From assembly GCA_040414485.1 (NCBI GenBank), contig JBEDUK010000110.1:4305-68304 (forward strand): 64,000 nt of DNA. The letters run 5' to 3'. The notes beneath the pieces are model-generated. The model saw only the letters and a list, made by a program, of their open reading frames with translations, was not told the DNA's origin and did no database searches. Shown here piece after piece: positions 41,937-50,167 of the stretch. The position numbers and the translations under genes are program-made. How positions within the stretch are numbered: position 1 is the first letter of the stretch; every line of letters starts with the position of its first letter. Source of the DNA: JBEDUK01 sp040414485 (GTDB lineage: Bacteria; Actinomycetota; UBA4738).

Positions 41937-42730
41937 TGGCGACGGCCGAGTCGGACGCGGGCGTGCATCCGGCGGAGGGCAGCCGGATCGACGGCAGGAC
42001 GCCCGGCCAACTCCGTGAGCTGTCGGCCGAGATGGGCTATCTGGAATGGGCCGAAGGTTCGGTCCTGCTCAGCATGGGCAAGACGCGCGTCCTCGTCTCC
42101 GCCTCGTTCGAGCCGAAGGTTCCGCGGTGGCTGCAGGGAACGGGCCAGGGGTGGGTCACCGCGGAGTACGCCATGCTGCCCCGGGCGACCGCGACGAGGA
42201 CCGAGCGCGAGGTTCGGCATGGGCGGCCCAGCGGCCGCACGCAGGAGATCCAGCGCCTGGTCGGACGGAGCCTTCGATCCGTGACGGACATGGAGCGGAT
42301 GCGCGAGTCCACCATCTGGATCGACTGCGACGTGCTCCAGGCCGACGGCGGTACCCGGACGGCATCGATCACCGCCGGATACCTCGCGCTGGCGCAGGCG
42401 CTGTCGCGACTGGAGTCCGAAGGCGCCGTGGAGTCCGGCGTCCTTCTGGACACGGTTGCCGCGGTGAGCGTCGGGCAGGTTGGTGGCGAGATGCTCCTCG
42501 ACCTGTGCTACCAGGAGGACGCGAACGCCGACGTCGACTTCAACGTCGTCATGACGGGCTCTGGTGACCTGGTGGAGGTGCAGGGGACGGCCGAGGGCTC
42601 GCCGTTCTCGCGGGCGAGCCTGGATGCCATGCTCGACCTGGCCGGCGGCGGGATCGCCGACCTGACCGACTTCCAGCGCCGGACGCTTGATGGGGCGCTC
42701 GCACCATCCGCGGCGGCGCCATCCGACTGA
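41936..42730 (+). CDS. rph: Ribonuclease PH
   Basis: 264 residues. A phosphorolytic 3'-5' exoribonuclease that trims tRNA 3' ends. Typical segments are SRIDGRTPGQLRELSAEMGY, GKTRVLVSASFEPKVPRWL, GQGWVTAEYAMLPRATATRT, GRTQEIQRLVGRSLR, IDCDVLQADGGTRTASITAGYLAL in outline, and VDFNVVMTGSGDLVEVQGTAEG. ATG 41936 shares its A with the TGA of the MBL gene. Confidence 0.93.
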   Translation: MATAESDAGVHPAEGSRIDGRTPGQLRELSAEMGYLEWAEGSVLLSMGKTRVLVSASFEPKVPRWLQGTGQGWVTAEYAMLPRATATRTEREVRHGRPSGRTQEIQRLVGRSLRSVTDMERMRESTIWIDCDVLQADGGTRTASITAGYLALAQALSRLESEGAVESGVLLDTVAAVSVGQVGGEMLLDLCYQEDANADVDFNVVMTGSGDLVEVQGTAEGSPFSRASLDAMLDLAGGGIADLTDFQRRTLDGALAPSAAAPSD

Positions 42731-42747
42731 CGCGGACGCCCTTGTCG

Positions 42748-43380
42748 ATGGACGCACCGGCGCCTCCCGTCCGGATCGCGCTGGCCACCCGCAACGAGCA
42801 CAAGATCCGGGAGATCCTCGCCATCTGCTCCGACTGGCCGGTCGAGTGGGTGACGGACGGCTCCCATTGGCCCGAGGTCGAGGAGACGGGTGAGACATAC
42901 CTGGACAACGCCCTGCTGAAGGCGCGGGCCATCGCGGCGGCCGCGGGTGTTCCCGCGCTTGCCGACGATTCGGGCATCGAGGCCGATGCGCTCGGAGGCG
43001 AGCCGGGCCCGAGGTCGGCGCGTTTCGCCGGGGAGAACGCCACGGATCAGGAGAACCTCGACCTGTTGCTCGGCCGCGTGGAGAACCACGTGCCGGAGGT
43101 TCGAACTGCGCGGTACCGGTGCGTCGCGGCGCTGGCGTGGCCCGACGGGACCGAACGGTGGGCCGAGGGAGTCTGCGAGGGCCGCCTGGTGGCCGACCCC
43201 CGTGGGTCAGGCGGCTTCGGCTACGACCCCGCGTTCGTTCCTGTCGAGGAGGACGAATCGGGCGCAGGTCGAACGATGGCGGAGATCCCGGCGGCCGAGA
43301 AGGACGCCATCAGCCACCGTGGTCGGGCGTTCCGGAGTCTTCGAGCGCATCTGTGGCCGTCGCTTCCTGCTGGGGACTGA
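42748..43380 (+). CDS. rdgB: dITP/XTP pyrophosphatase (RdgB/HAM1)
   Basis: 210 residues. It removes non-canonical purine nucleotides by releasing pyrophosphate. Motifs are IALATRNEHKIREI, ETYLDNALLKARA, LADDSGIEADALGGEPGPRSARFAG in outline, GGFGYDPAFVP and ISHRGRAFRSL. ATG 42748 is used; a TTG 6 nt upstream is possible. Its 3' end overlaps the convergent PAP2 gene by 71 bp. Confidence 0.92.
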   Translation: MDAPAPPVRIALATRNEHKIREILAICSDWPVEWVTDGSHWPEVEETGETYLDNALLKARAIAAAAGVPALADDSGIEADALGGEPGPRSARFAGENATDQENLDLLLGRVENHVPEVRTARYRCVAALAWPDGTERWAEGVCEGRLVADPRGSGGFGYDPAFVPVEEDESGAGRTMAEIPAAEKDAISHRGRAFRSLRAHLWPSLPAGD

Positions 43381-44167
43381 GCCGCTCCGGCGCCGGCGCC
43401 GATGCCGGCGACGTGAGGCCGGCGCCCGGGTCGGCGCCCGACCCTGCCGATCGGCGAAGCTTCCGGCGCGCGTTCGCGTCCCAGATCTCCTGGACGACCA
43501 ACGCGCAGTCCAGTGCCACGGTCACCCCGAGAAGCGTTCCGGCGATGGCGTCCGTGAGCCAGTGCGCGGCCAGGTACGTGCGCGACAGGGCCATGACGAA
43601 CGAGAAGACCGCCGCCCCCACGCCCCACCAGAAGCGTCGAGGCCCGTTCGGGAACAGCGCGATCACGATCGCGACGCTCGTCACGGACGCCGCTACCGCG
43701 TGGCCCGACGGCAGCGACGCACCGGTGGTGTGCACCAGCGCATCGTGCAGAGGCGGCCTCGTCCGGTCGTAGACGTTCTTCACGGTCCCGATCAGGATCT
43801 CGGAGACGACCATCGCCGAGACGAACGCCGCGAAGTGCCACCAGCGGCGCCGCCACGCCAGATAGCCGGCCACCACCAGCCGAACAGGAAGCGTGACGTA
43901 GACCAGTCCAAGGGCGTTGAAGACCTTCGCGATCGCCGTCAGGGGCGCGGTGCGGACGTTCAGCATCAGGTTGAGCCAGTGATCGTCCACCCGCTGGATC
44001 GCCGTCACCTGGTTTCGGAAGGCCATCAGCAGGAAGAACAGGGCCGTGACGACGGTGAGGATCACCGCGGCGATGGTGTCGCGGCGGCGATCGGAGAGCA
44101 GCGAGTGCTCTCGTCCGGTCTCGCCGCCCCGCGGCCGGGCCGTGGCGACGGCCGATGCCGACGTCAC
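43310..44167 (-). CDS. PAP2-family membrane phosphatase with intact catalytic motifs
   Basis: 285 residues with about six membrane helices. The acid-phosphatase signature is complete: KNVYDRTRPP (motif 1), ASLPSGHAVAAS (motif 2) and SRTYLAAHWLTDAIAG (motif 3). Such enzymes dephosphorylate phosphatidate, phosphatidylglycerol phosphate or undecaprenyl pyrophosphate at the outer membrane face. It is the last gene of a five-gene coupled operon and overlaps the preceding lipoprotein gene by 4 nt (GTGA). The C-terminal about 45 residues are disordered and encoded opposite the rdgB 3' end. Confidence 0.88.
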   Translation of the reverse strand: MTSASAVATARPRGGETGREHSLLSDRRRDTIAAVILTVVTALFFLLMAFRNQVTAIQRVDDHWLNLMLNVRTAPLTAIAKVFNALGLVYVTLPVRLVVAGYLAWRRRWWHFAAFVSAMVVSEILIGTVKNVYDRTRPPLHDALVHTTGASLPSGHAVAASVTSVAIVIALFPNGPRRFWWGVGAAVFSFVMALSRTYLAAHWLTDAIAGTLLGVTVALDCALVVQEIWDANARRKLRRSAGSGADPGAGLTSPASAPAPERLSPQQEATATDALEDSGTPDHGG

Positions 44168-44790
44168 AGGCGGAAGCCCGCCGCGGCCACCTGCGCCGCC
44201 AGCGATGCGCGTGGGACGAGGTTCACCATGATCGCGGCATCCGTGGTGAGGGTCGATTCGGTTCCGGGTGTCACTCGAAGATCGAAGATCATGCAGCCGC
44301 CAGTGAACGTGTAATACCGGGTCGCCTGGTACGTCGGGCCGAATTCCTTGTCGAATTGCCGCAAGCGTTCGCTCTTGACGCGGAACTCGTGCAGCCCTTT
44401 CGCGCCGAGGACATCGGGCGGGAGACTGCTGCCCACAGGATGACAGGTTTGGACGAACCTGACCTCGAGCGCACCGGCCCCTCCACGGTCGGAGTCGAAC
44501 GACATGACGGCCTCGCCGCGGGTGACGCGGAACGTGGCGAGCGTCCAGCCGGCGGGGTAGAGGTCGACGCACGGGACGAACCGCGCCGAAGGAACCGCCT
44601 GGGCCATGAGCACGACGCCGGTCTCGATCCGGCCGGCCGGCGGCACGCACAGGACACCGACCTTGCGGACCGCGGCCGCCGTGGCGCAGCCACTGAGGAG
44701 TGCCGCCGCAAGGACCACGGTCAGCAGCGTCACGGCGGCTCGCGTGGCCCGGGGGCGCCGGCGCTCGGCGGGTGCGGCGGCGGCCGTCAC
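44164..44790 (-). CDS. Lipoprotein of unknown function
   Basis: 208 residues. The N-terminal signal TLLTVVLAAALLSGCATA has a lipobox (LLSGC). The rest has alternating strands and four scattered Cys (LCVPP, FVPCVDLYPAG, VQTCHPVG, TGGCMIFDLRV), likely two disulfides, and no recognisable catalytic motif. It is fourth in the coupled operon, between the PAP2-kinase fusion and the intact PAP2 phosphatase, overlapping both by 4 nt. Its surface location next to membrane phosphatases suggests a partner role, but that is only inference. Confidence 0.75.
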   Translation of the reverse strand: MTAAAAPAERRRPRATRAAVTLLTVVLAAALLSGCATAAAVRKVGVLCVPPAGRIETGVVLMAQAVPSARFVPCVDLYPAGWTLATFRVTRGEAVMSFDSDRGGAGALEVRFVQTCHPVGSSLPPDVLGAKGLHEFRVKSERLRQFDKEFGPTYQATRYYTFTGGCMIFDLRVTPGTESTLTTDAAIMVNLVPRASLAAQVAAAGFRL

Positions 44791-46535
44791 ACCAGCCCAG
44801 CCCCTTGGAGGTTCCCGATCACGAGCAGCAGGGCCAGCAGGATGAGGGCGGCGGCCGCGATGGTCAGCCCGATCCGACGGATGCTCCACCGCTGGATCGC
44901 GATGGGCGGCCGGGCCGGAACCATGGACCGGAACTTGGCGAGCGTGTTCCCGCCCTTCGCCTTCATCTCCGAGCGCAGTTGCGTCGGGATGGCGACGCCG
45001 CGAACGGCGGCGAACGCTTCGGCGACGTCATCGGGAGTGAACTGCCGGAGCGCCCGTTCGAACACGAGCTCCGGGTCTCCGTAAACGCCGAGGACGAGCA
45101 TCATGTTCGCCAGGTCGACGGCCTGCCGCCACGGCGACGGCCGGACCTCGCCGAAGGCCACGTCGATGATGTGCGCCCGGCCATCCCGGACGAGGATGTT
45201 CGCCGGCTTGACGTCGCGGTGCGCCAGTCCCGCATCCCAGAGTTGGCGGATGATCGCCAGGCCGCTGTCGATCACGCCGACGTCGACCTCGGCGTCGCTG
45301 ATCTCCTTCGCCCCGTCCAGGAACTCGGTGACGATCAGGTATTCGCGCTCCGGCGTGATCTCGACGAATCCGTAGGTGGCGGCCACGTTCACGCCCGCGT
45401 CGCGCATGACCCGGAGCATGTAGTCCTCGAACTCGACCAGGTGCCGGACCGATGCGAAGGGGCGTTCGTCCTCGAGCCGGCCGTACAGGATGGCCCGCGT
45501 GATCTTGTAGTTCCGATCCGCGCGCACGTGGGTGGACGCGTAGAGCTTGCCGAACACCTCGAACTCGGCGCCGGCCTGGTCCGTGACCCGGATGCGCATG
45601 GGTGTCGACCCGCCGGAGGCGCCCAGGCCGAACGGCTTCACGTCCAGCACCACGAGCCCGAGCTGATCGTGGATCGCGTGGCGGATGGCCGCGCCCCTCG
45701 CGCCGCCGATGTCGAGGTGCGCCGAGCGCCCGCGGGACCCGTATGCGACGGGGAAGGAGGATTCGGGACAGAAGAATCGGAAGGCCAGCACCATGATGCC
45801 CATGCCGAGGCAGGCGCCGACGACCGCATCGGTGAGGTGGTCGACCCCCAGGTAGATCCGGGCCAGGCCGAGCAGGACGATCACGACGTCGGTGGCGTAG
45901 AACCACCTGATCTTCCAGCGGCCGTCCGGGAGGAAGCCGAACCCGATCCCGAGCAGCGTGGCGGCGAGTGCGGCCACGGCGGCGGACGGCAGCGAGAAGC
46001 CGGTCCAGTCCCCGATGGTCGTCACGTCGAACGGCCGTGGGCGGCCGAGCAGCATCGGAAGGACCGATCCCATCCATCCGATCAGGAGGAACGCGCCCAC
46101 GAACACCACGAGGTGGCGGAGCCGGCGGAAGTAGATGAGTCCGGCGATGGCGACCCAACGCAGGGTGAGGTTCAGCCAGTCCGAGCTCAGCCAGTTGAGG
46201 GCGTTGGCGATGACGGTCAGCCACGCGACCCGGATCGAGGCGAACGCGCGCGAGACGGCGGCGTCCAGGTCGCTGATCCCCACGGCATGGTCGCCTCTGA
46301 TCCCCACGTAGGCGAGGAACACGGCGCAGAGTGCCAGCCCGATGATCCAGAACCGGCCGCTGCGCCGAAGTTCGCGGGGGAGCGCAGGCCCCTCTCCCGA
46401 CGGTCGGCGCCGGCGGCCGGCGGTTCGAACGTCAGGGGGCACGCCTGGGCCAGGCGGCGCGGCCGGCGCGGGCACGGTTGCCGCCCCGGCGATGGTTTCG
46501 GGCGACGTCGCCTGCAGCGGATCCGCGGCCGTCAC
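44787..46535 (-). CDS. PAP2-like membrane domain fused to a protein-kinase-like domain
   Basis: 582 residues. Residues about 60-260 form a PAP2-type helix bundle with LLGRPRPF (motif 1) and ARIYLGVDHLTDAVVG (motif 3), but motif 2 reads SLPSAAVAALAA in place of PSGH. Residues about 270-540 resemble atypical kinases (RIO/AarF or TIGR00374-linked type): LAHRDVKPANILV catalytic loop and IIDVAFGE at the Mg-binding position, with a GKLYA Lys strand upstream. A final membrane helix ends the protein. The kinase side presumably faces the cytoplasm. Substrate could be lipid, polyprenol or protein. Confidence 0.82.
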   Translation of the reverse strand: MTAADPLQATSPETIAGAATVPAPAAPPGPGVPPDVRTAGRRRRPSGEGPALPRELRRSGRFWIIGLALCAVFLAYVGIRGDHAVGISDLDAAVSRAFASIRVAWLTVIANALNWLSSDWLNLTLRWVAIAGLIYFRRLRHLVVFVGAFLLIGWMGSVLPMLLGRPRPFDVTTIGDWTGFSLPSAAVAALAATLLGIGFGFLPDGRWKIRWFYATDVVIVLLGLARIYLGVDHLTDAVVGACLGMGIMVLAFRFFCPESSFPVAYGSRGRSAHLDIGGARGAAIRHAIHDQLGLVVLDVKPFGLGASGGSTPMRIRVTDQAGAEFEVFGKLYASTHVRADRNYKITRAILYGRLEDERPFASVRHLVEFEDYMLRVMRDAGVNVAATYGFVEITPEREYLIVTEFLDGAKEISDAEVDVGVIDSGLAIIRQLWDAGLAHRDVKPANILVRDGRAHIIDVAFGEVRPSPWRQAVDLANMMLVLGVYGDPELVFERALRQFTPDDVAEAFAAVRGVAIPTQLRSEMKAKGGNTLAKFRSMVPARPPIAIQRWSIRRIGLTIAAAALILLALLLVIGNLQGAGLV

Positions 46536-47554
46536 GACAACCCCGCTTCCCGGAGCCAGGCCGTCGCCACGTCCGCCGGCGATCTGCCGTCGAAGGTGAC
46601 CTCCGCGTTCAACCCGGTGAGCTCGAGGGTGGTCAGCCGCGCGGAGACCGCGTCGATCGCCGCCACCGCGCCGGGTCCGAACCGCCGGAGCGCGGTCCTG
46701 CGCATGATCGGGGTGACGTTCTCGGGAGGCTGGAGCCCGAGGTCGTCGCGCAGTGGCACCAGCCGGACGAGGTTGTCCTGCCTGCGGGGATCGAGCCGCG
46801 GGTCTGTCGTGAACAGCAGCCCCACCTGGATGGCGTTCGAGCGCAGCGCCGCGATCACGTAGGTTCCCGAAGCGTCGAGCGGCCGGATCCCGGCGAAGTC
46901 AAGGTGGTAGGCGCTCTCGAGCCCCTTCAGGCAGAGATCCCGGACCATGCATTCCGGCGGCGCGCCGAAGACCATCCGCCGGGCGAGCGGCCGCAACTGG
47001 CTGATGGTCGTGAGGTTGTGCTCCGTGGCCGTCCTTGCGGTGACCACGACGGCGTTCTGATCGCTCGCGCGCGCGGACGCGAGCGCGACCAGCCCGCGCG
47101 GCGCGAGTGCAGCGGCGAGCTCCCTCCGGGCCGCGGCGAGCGTGGATCTGCTGCCGGTGATGCGCCCGAGGGTGGCGAATCCCAGGCCAGAGCCCAGGTA
47201 CTCCGGAACCAGGTCGAGGAACCCCTGCTCGAGCGCGGGATCCACGATCTCCCTGGAGCCGAGGTTCAGGTGGTACGCGACCTTGAAGCCCTTGGCCTCC
47301 AGGGCCTGGCCGTACAGTTCGGCGAGGATCGCGCTTTCGGTGAAGTCGAACGCGCCGATCCGGATGGCCGACGGGTTCGCCTGGCGCGACGGCCAGGTGG
47401 ACGGCGGTCCCGAGGCGTTCGCCGGAGCGCACGCTGCCAGCGCGAACGCCACGGCGATCGTGAGGGTCACACGACGCACGGCATATGACGAAGAAACCCT
47501 CCACTCCCGACGCGGCTGCGGCGCGCGCCGGCCGGCCGGAAGGAAACCGGTCAT
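46532..47554 (-). CDS. OpuAC/ProX-type substrate-binding lipoprotein without transporter
   Basis: 340 residues. After a signal with lipobox ALAACAP comes a periplasmic-binding fold of the glycine-betaine/osmoprotectant class: IRIGAFDFTESAILAELYGQALEAKGF in outline, then REIVDPALEQGFLDLVPEYLGSGL, AVVVTARTATEH, and PLRDDLGLQPPENVTPIM. These match OpuAC-type domains. No ABC ATPase or permease is adjacent. It is second in the coupled operon, overlapping both neighbours by 4 nt. It may act as a ligand sensor for the kinase-containing membrane protein. Start ATG 47554; a GTG further in is possible. Confidence 0.82.
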   Translation of the reverse strand: MTGFLPAGRRAPQPRREWRVSSSYAVRRVTLTIAVAFALAACAPANASGPPSTWPSRQANPSAIRIGAFDFTESAILAELYGQALEAKGFKVAYHLNLGSREIVDPALEQGFLDLVPEYLGSGLGFATLGRITGSRSTLAAARRELAAALAPRGLVALASARASDQNAVVVTARTATEHNLTTISQLRPLARRMVFGAPPECMVRDLCLKGLESAYHLDFAGIRPLDASGTYVIAALRSNAIQVGLLFTTDPRLDPRRQDNLVRLVPLRDDLGLQPPENVTPIMRRTALRRFGPGAVAAIDAVSARLTTLELTGLNAEVTFDGRSPADVATAWLREAGLS

Positions 47555-48726
47555 GAGGAGGGCGTCAGTGCCTGGTCGGTGGGGGCGGCGGCCGGAGCCG
47601 TGGTCCCGGCGATCTGGGTGACGTGAGGATCGGGCGGCTCCTTCCGCCAGCTCTTCTTCATGCGCCAGATCACGTACGTGCCCACGCCGAGCGGGATCTG
47701 GACGCCGTAGGTGAGCGCACGGAACAGCAGCACGGCGGCCGCGATCTGCGCTTTGAAGACGTCCAGCGGCACATCCGTGTGCGCACGGCCCAGCGCGATG
47801 AGCGCGGCGATATACGCGGTCTCGACCAGCCCCACACCCCCGGGCGTGATCGGCAGTGCGGTGATCAGCCTGCCGAACGCGAAGACCGCGAGCACCTGCG
47901 CCCACGAGATCTCCTGTTGGGACACCCCGACGTGGCGGAGCGCGAGGAGCAACACGACGTAGAGGGCGATGTGGCTGGCGATGGTCGTGAGCGTCAGCCA
48001 CAACCATCGTCTCGCCAGCAGTTCGATGGTGTCGTGACGGAACCGGACCGCCCGCTCACCCCAGTCCGTGACCGGGGGTTTGCGCGCCAGCTTCCGGACC
48101 TTCGACCACATGCGGCCGAGGCCGTCACCGATCGCCTGGGCCAGGTGCTTCCTCCAGAGCATGAGCGCGAACAGCAGGACGCAACCGGCCAGGATCGCCA
48201 GCCCGATGATCGCCGGCGCGAGCGTCGCCGGGCTGACGGTGCCCGTGATCGCCACACAGGCGAGGGCGATCACGGGGAGCGCGAGCTTGAAGAAGCTGTT
48301 CCAGATGCCGGTGAGCGTGATCTCCAGGGTGATCGAGGAGGCGGAGAACCCCCAGGAGCGGAAGATCGCCACGGCAACGCCGACCGCGACCGCGCCGCCG
48401 GCCGGGATGACGTTGGAGATCGTGGTGGTGGTCTGGTTGTTGACCGCCGCCTGCCCGGTCGTGAGCCGGGGCATCGCGGCCATCATCTGCCACCAGTAGG
48501 TGAACAGGTTGAAGACGGTTGCCAGCACCAGGGTCAGGCCCTCGAGCCAGGTCAGATCGGTGATGGTCCTCCAGACGGCCGAATAGTCGGCGATCTTCGG
48601 GATCACCAGGCCGAACATGGCGCCGGCCACGACGACCGACAGGACGACCTGAAGGGCGCGCACGATGCGCTTGCGACGCTTCGCTCGGGCGTCGACGTTC
48701 GCTGAAGATGGTGCGGCGGCGCTCAC
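47551..48726 (-). CDS. Flippase-like membrane protein (LPG synthase TM / YbhN / AglD-like)
   Basis: 391 residues with about eight membrane helices in the UPF0104/lysylphosphatidylglycerol-synthase transmembrane layout. Telling segments are NVIPAGGAVAVGVAVAIFRSWG, ITLTGIWNSFFKLALPVIAL and AFGRLITALPITPGGVGLVETAYIAAL (the P-x-x-P-G-G-x-G-x-x-E motif). MprF's related domain flips aminoacylated phospholipids. The C-terminal aminoacyltransferase of MprF is absent. It is the first gene of the coupled operon with a GTG start and a GGGGAGAAG stretch upstream. Confidence 0.88.
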   Translation of the reverse strand: MSAAAPSSANVDARAKRRKRIVRALQVVLSVVVAGAMFGLVIPKIADYSAVWRTITDLTWLEGLTLVLATVFNLFTYWWQMMAAMPRLTTGQAAVNNQTTTTISNVIPAGGAVAVGVAVAIFRSWGFSASSITLEITLTGIWNSFFKLALPVIALACVAITGTVSPATLAPAIIGLAILAGCVLLFALMLWRKHLAQAIGDGLGRMWSKVRKLARKPPVTDWGERAVRFRHDTIELLARRWLWLTLTTIASHIALYVVLLLALRHVGVSQQEISWAQVLAVFAFGRLITALPITPGGVGLVETAYIAALIALGRAHTDVPLDVFKAQIAAAVLLFRALTYGVQIPLGVGTYVIWRMKKSWRKEPPDPHVTQIAGTTAPAAAPTDQALTPSS

Positions 48727-48859
48727 CCCGAGACGCTTCTCCCCTCGACCGCCAGTGTGCCCGTGGCCACGATGCCACGTCGGGGCCGCCGTGTCGAGGC
48801 GGGGCGCATGTCACCGAGAGCCGGCCGGCGCGCCTACGGCCGACGGATTGCTCAGTCCG

Positions 48860-49504
48860 CTACCAACAGCCTCCGCCCCACGGGCCCCAGCCGCCGTCGG
48901 CGACAGCGTGGGCGGCGACCGCGATGTTCGCGTACGCGTCGAACACCGATGCGCCGCCGTATCCGTAACGGCGCGAATAGGTTGCCCACGACCCCGAGAC
49001 CCATTGGAAGACACCTGCGGCCGACGATCCGGGGTTTCGCGCGTACGGGTTGAAATGGCTCTCCCGGTTCGCGATGCACAGGGCCATCCCAACCTGTCCA
49101 GGCCCCGCGATCCGCGAGAAGAGCGAGATGACCATTCCGCGGACCGAGTCGCCACTGGCCGCCGCCAGGGTCATGCCGCCGGCGCTGCCGCCGTTGCCGC
49201 CGTGGCTGCGCTCGGCGGCGCGCGATCGGGTCTTCACCCGGTCCGCGAGCCAGGCTCTATGGCGGACCGTCGCCGCCGCGCGGCGCATGACGGCCGCCTC
49301 GGCCCCGGGCGCAGCGGACGTGAGGGCGCCCGCGGCCGCGGCGGCCACCTCGATCGGCACCCGGGGCACCGCGCCTCCTGCCGATGAGCCGGTGGGGGAC
49401 CGACCGTGCGACGCGGCGGGAGCCGCCAGCATCAAGACCACACCGATCGTCGCCGCCAACAGCGCCAGCGCCACCGCCGACCGGGTTCCTTCGTTGAGCC
49501 TCAT
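48860..49504 (-). CDS. Secreted lysozyme-like (SLT-type) cell-wall protein
   Basis: 214 residues: signal peptide (AVALALLAATIGVVLMLAAPAASHG), an Ala-rich low-complexity region, then a C-terminal transglycosylase-like domain. The active Glu is in CIANRESHFNPYARNPGSSAAGVFQW, followed by SGSWATYSRRYGYGGASVFDAYANIAVAAHAV. The domain is at the extreme C-terminus, ending GPWGGGCW, like actinobacterial SLT/Rpf-type muralytic proteins. GGAGGA lies 6 nt before the ATG. The roughly 230-nt leader shows blocks similar to c-di-AMP riboswitches, known regulators of such genes. Confidence 0.85.
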   Translation of the reverse strand: MRLNEGTRSAVALALLAATIGVVLMLAAPAASHGRSPTGSSAGGAVPRVPIEVAAAAAGALTSAAPGAEAAVMRRAAATVRHRAWLADRVKTRSRAAERSHGGNGGSAGGMTLAAASGDSVRGMVISLFSRIAGPGQVGMALCIANRESHFNPYARNPGSSAAGVFQWVSGSWATYSRRYGYGGASVFDAYANIAVAAHAVADGGWGPWGGGCW

Positions 49505-49554
49505 CCATTCCTCCAAGGTTGTCGAGACGGGATTCAGGGTGTGGTCAGGCAAGG

Positions 49555-49735
49555 CTCCTTTCGGGCATGTGGACGACCGCACGCAATGGCGTGCACGGCA
49601 GTTGTCGGGTCTGAAGGGGAAAGAGTGGACTGGGCGCGAGGGGGGGTGGTGCGCCGCCGGTCCGGGAAGGGCTTCTTGCCGAAAGCCCGATCGTCGTATC
49701 CGGTTGTGTGATTCCCCGACGTCCCCCGGCCGGAC
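49555..49735 (-). promoter_or_regulatory. Possible c-di-AMP (ydaO/yuaA-type) riboswitch
   Basis: The minus-strand leader of the SLT gene contains CCGGGGGACGTCGGGGAATC (49710-49729), recalling the GGGGAC...GGGGtGAATC block of actinobacterial ydaO RNAs but lacking the TG. Further on, GACCCGACAACTGCC (49597-49611) recalls the GAaCCCGtCAgCTaaCC block. Muralytic secreted proteins are the typical targets of this class. Similarity is partial and was judged by eye. Confidence 0.35.
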
Positions 49736-49739
49736 CGCG

Positions 49740-50152
49740 GAGCGTCCGCGGAGTGGTCACCCGATGTGACCGCCGTGCGTCGACCGGTCGGAGAGCGTCC
49801 TGGCCGCGCCGTCACCGGCCGTCGCGACCTGAAGTTGAGATTGAGGCTAGCAGCCGCCACCGACAACGACCACCGGCTCAGGCGAAGCCGGACGGTCGGG
49901 ATCGGGGGTCAATTCGAGCGCCAGGCTCACCCTCGGGTTCGGCTCAAGGTTCGGCTCGGTTGGATCGCGGTGGTCGAAACCGGGCTCCCGGCTCGTCCGT
50001 ATCCTCTCGAAGAAGGCGATCGTTCATCGACGCAGCGGAACGCGGGCCGAGGGGCATCGAAGAGCGACCGGGGGCATCTCGAAAACAGCAGTCAAGGGGA
50101 TGGGGGAGGCGTGCCGATACATCGCAACGAACCCGCGGCGCGGCGGGTCCAC
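49740..50152. other. Intergenic region, nothing recognised
   Basis: Between the candidate riboswitch and the ribosome site of the next plus-strand gene. Open frames here are compositional and lack protein-like sequence. It must hold divergent promoters, but I could not pick them out. Confidence 0.5.
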
Positions 50153-50167
50153 GGAGGAGGAACCCGC

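Noticed and set aside
44700..46862. Plus-strand open frame of about 720 codons
   Set aside because: Antisense to the PAP2-kinase fusion; the minus strand has the kinase and PAP2 motifs and coupled starts.
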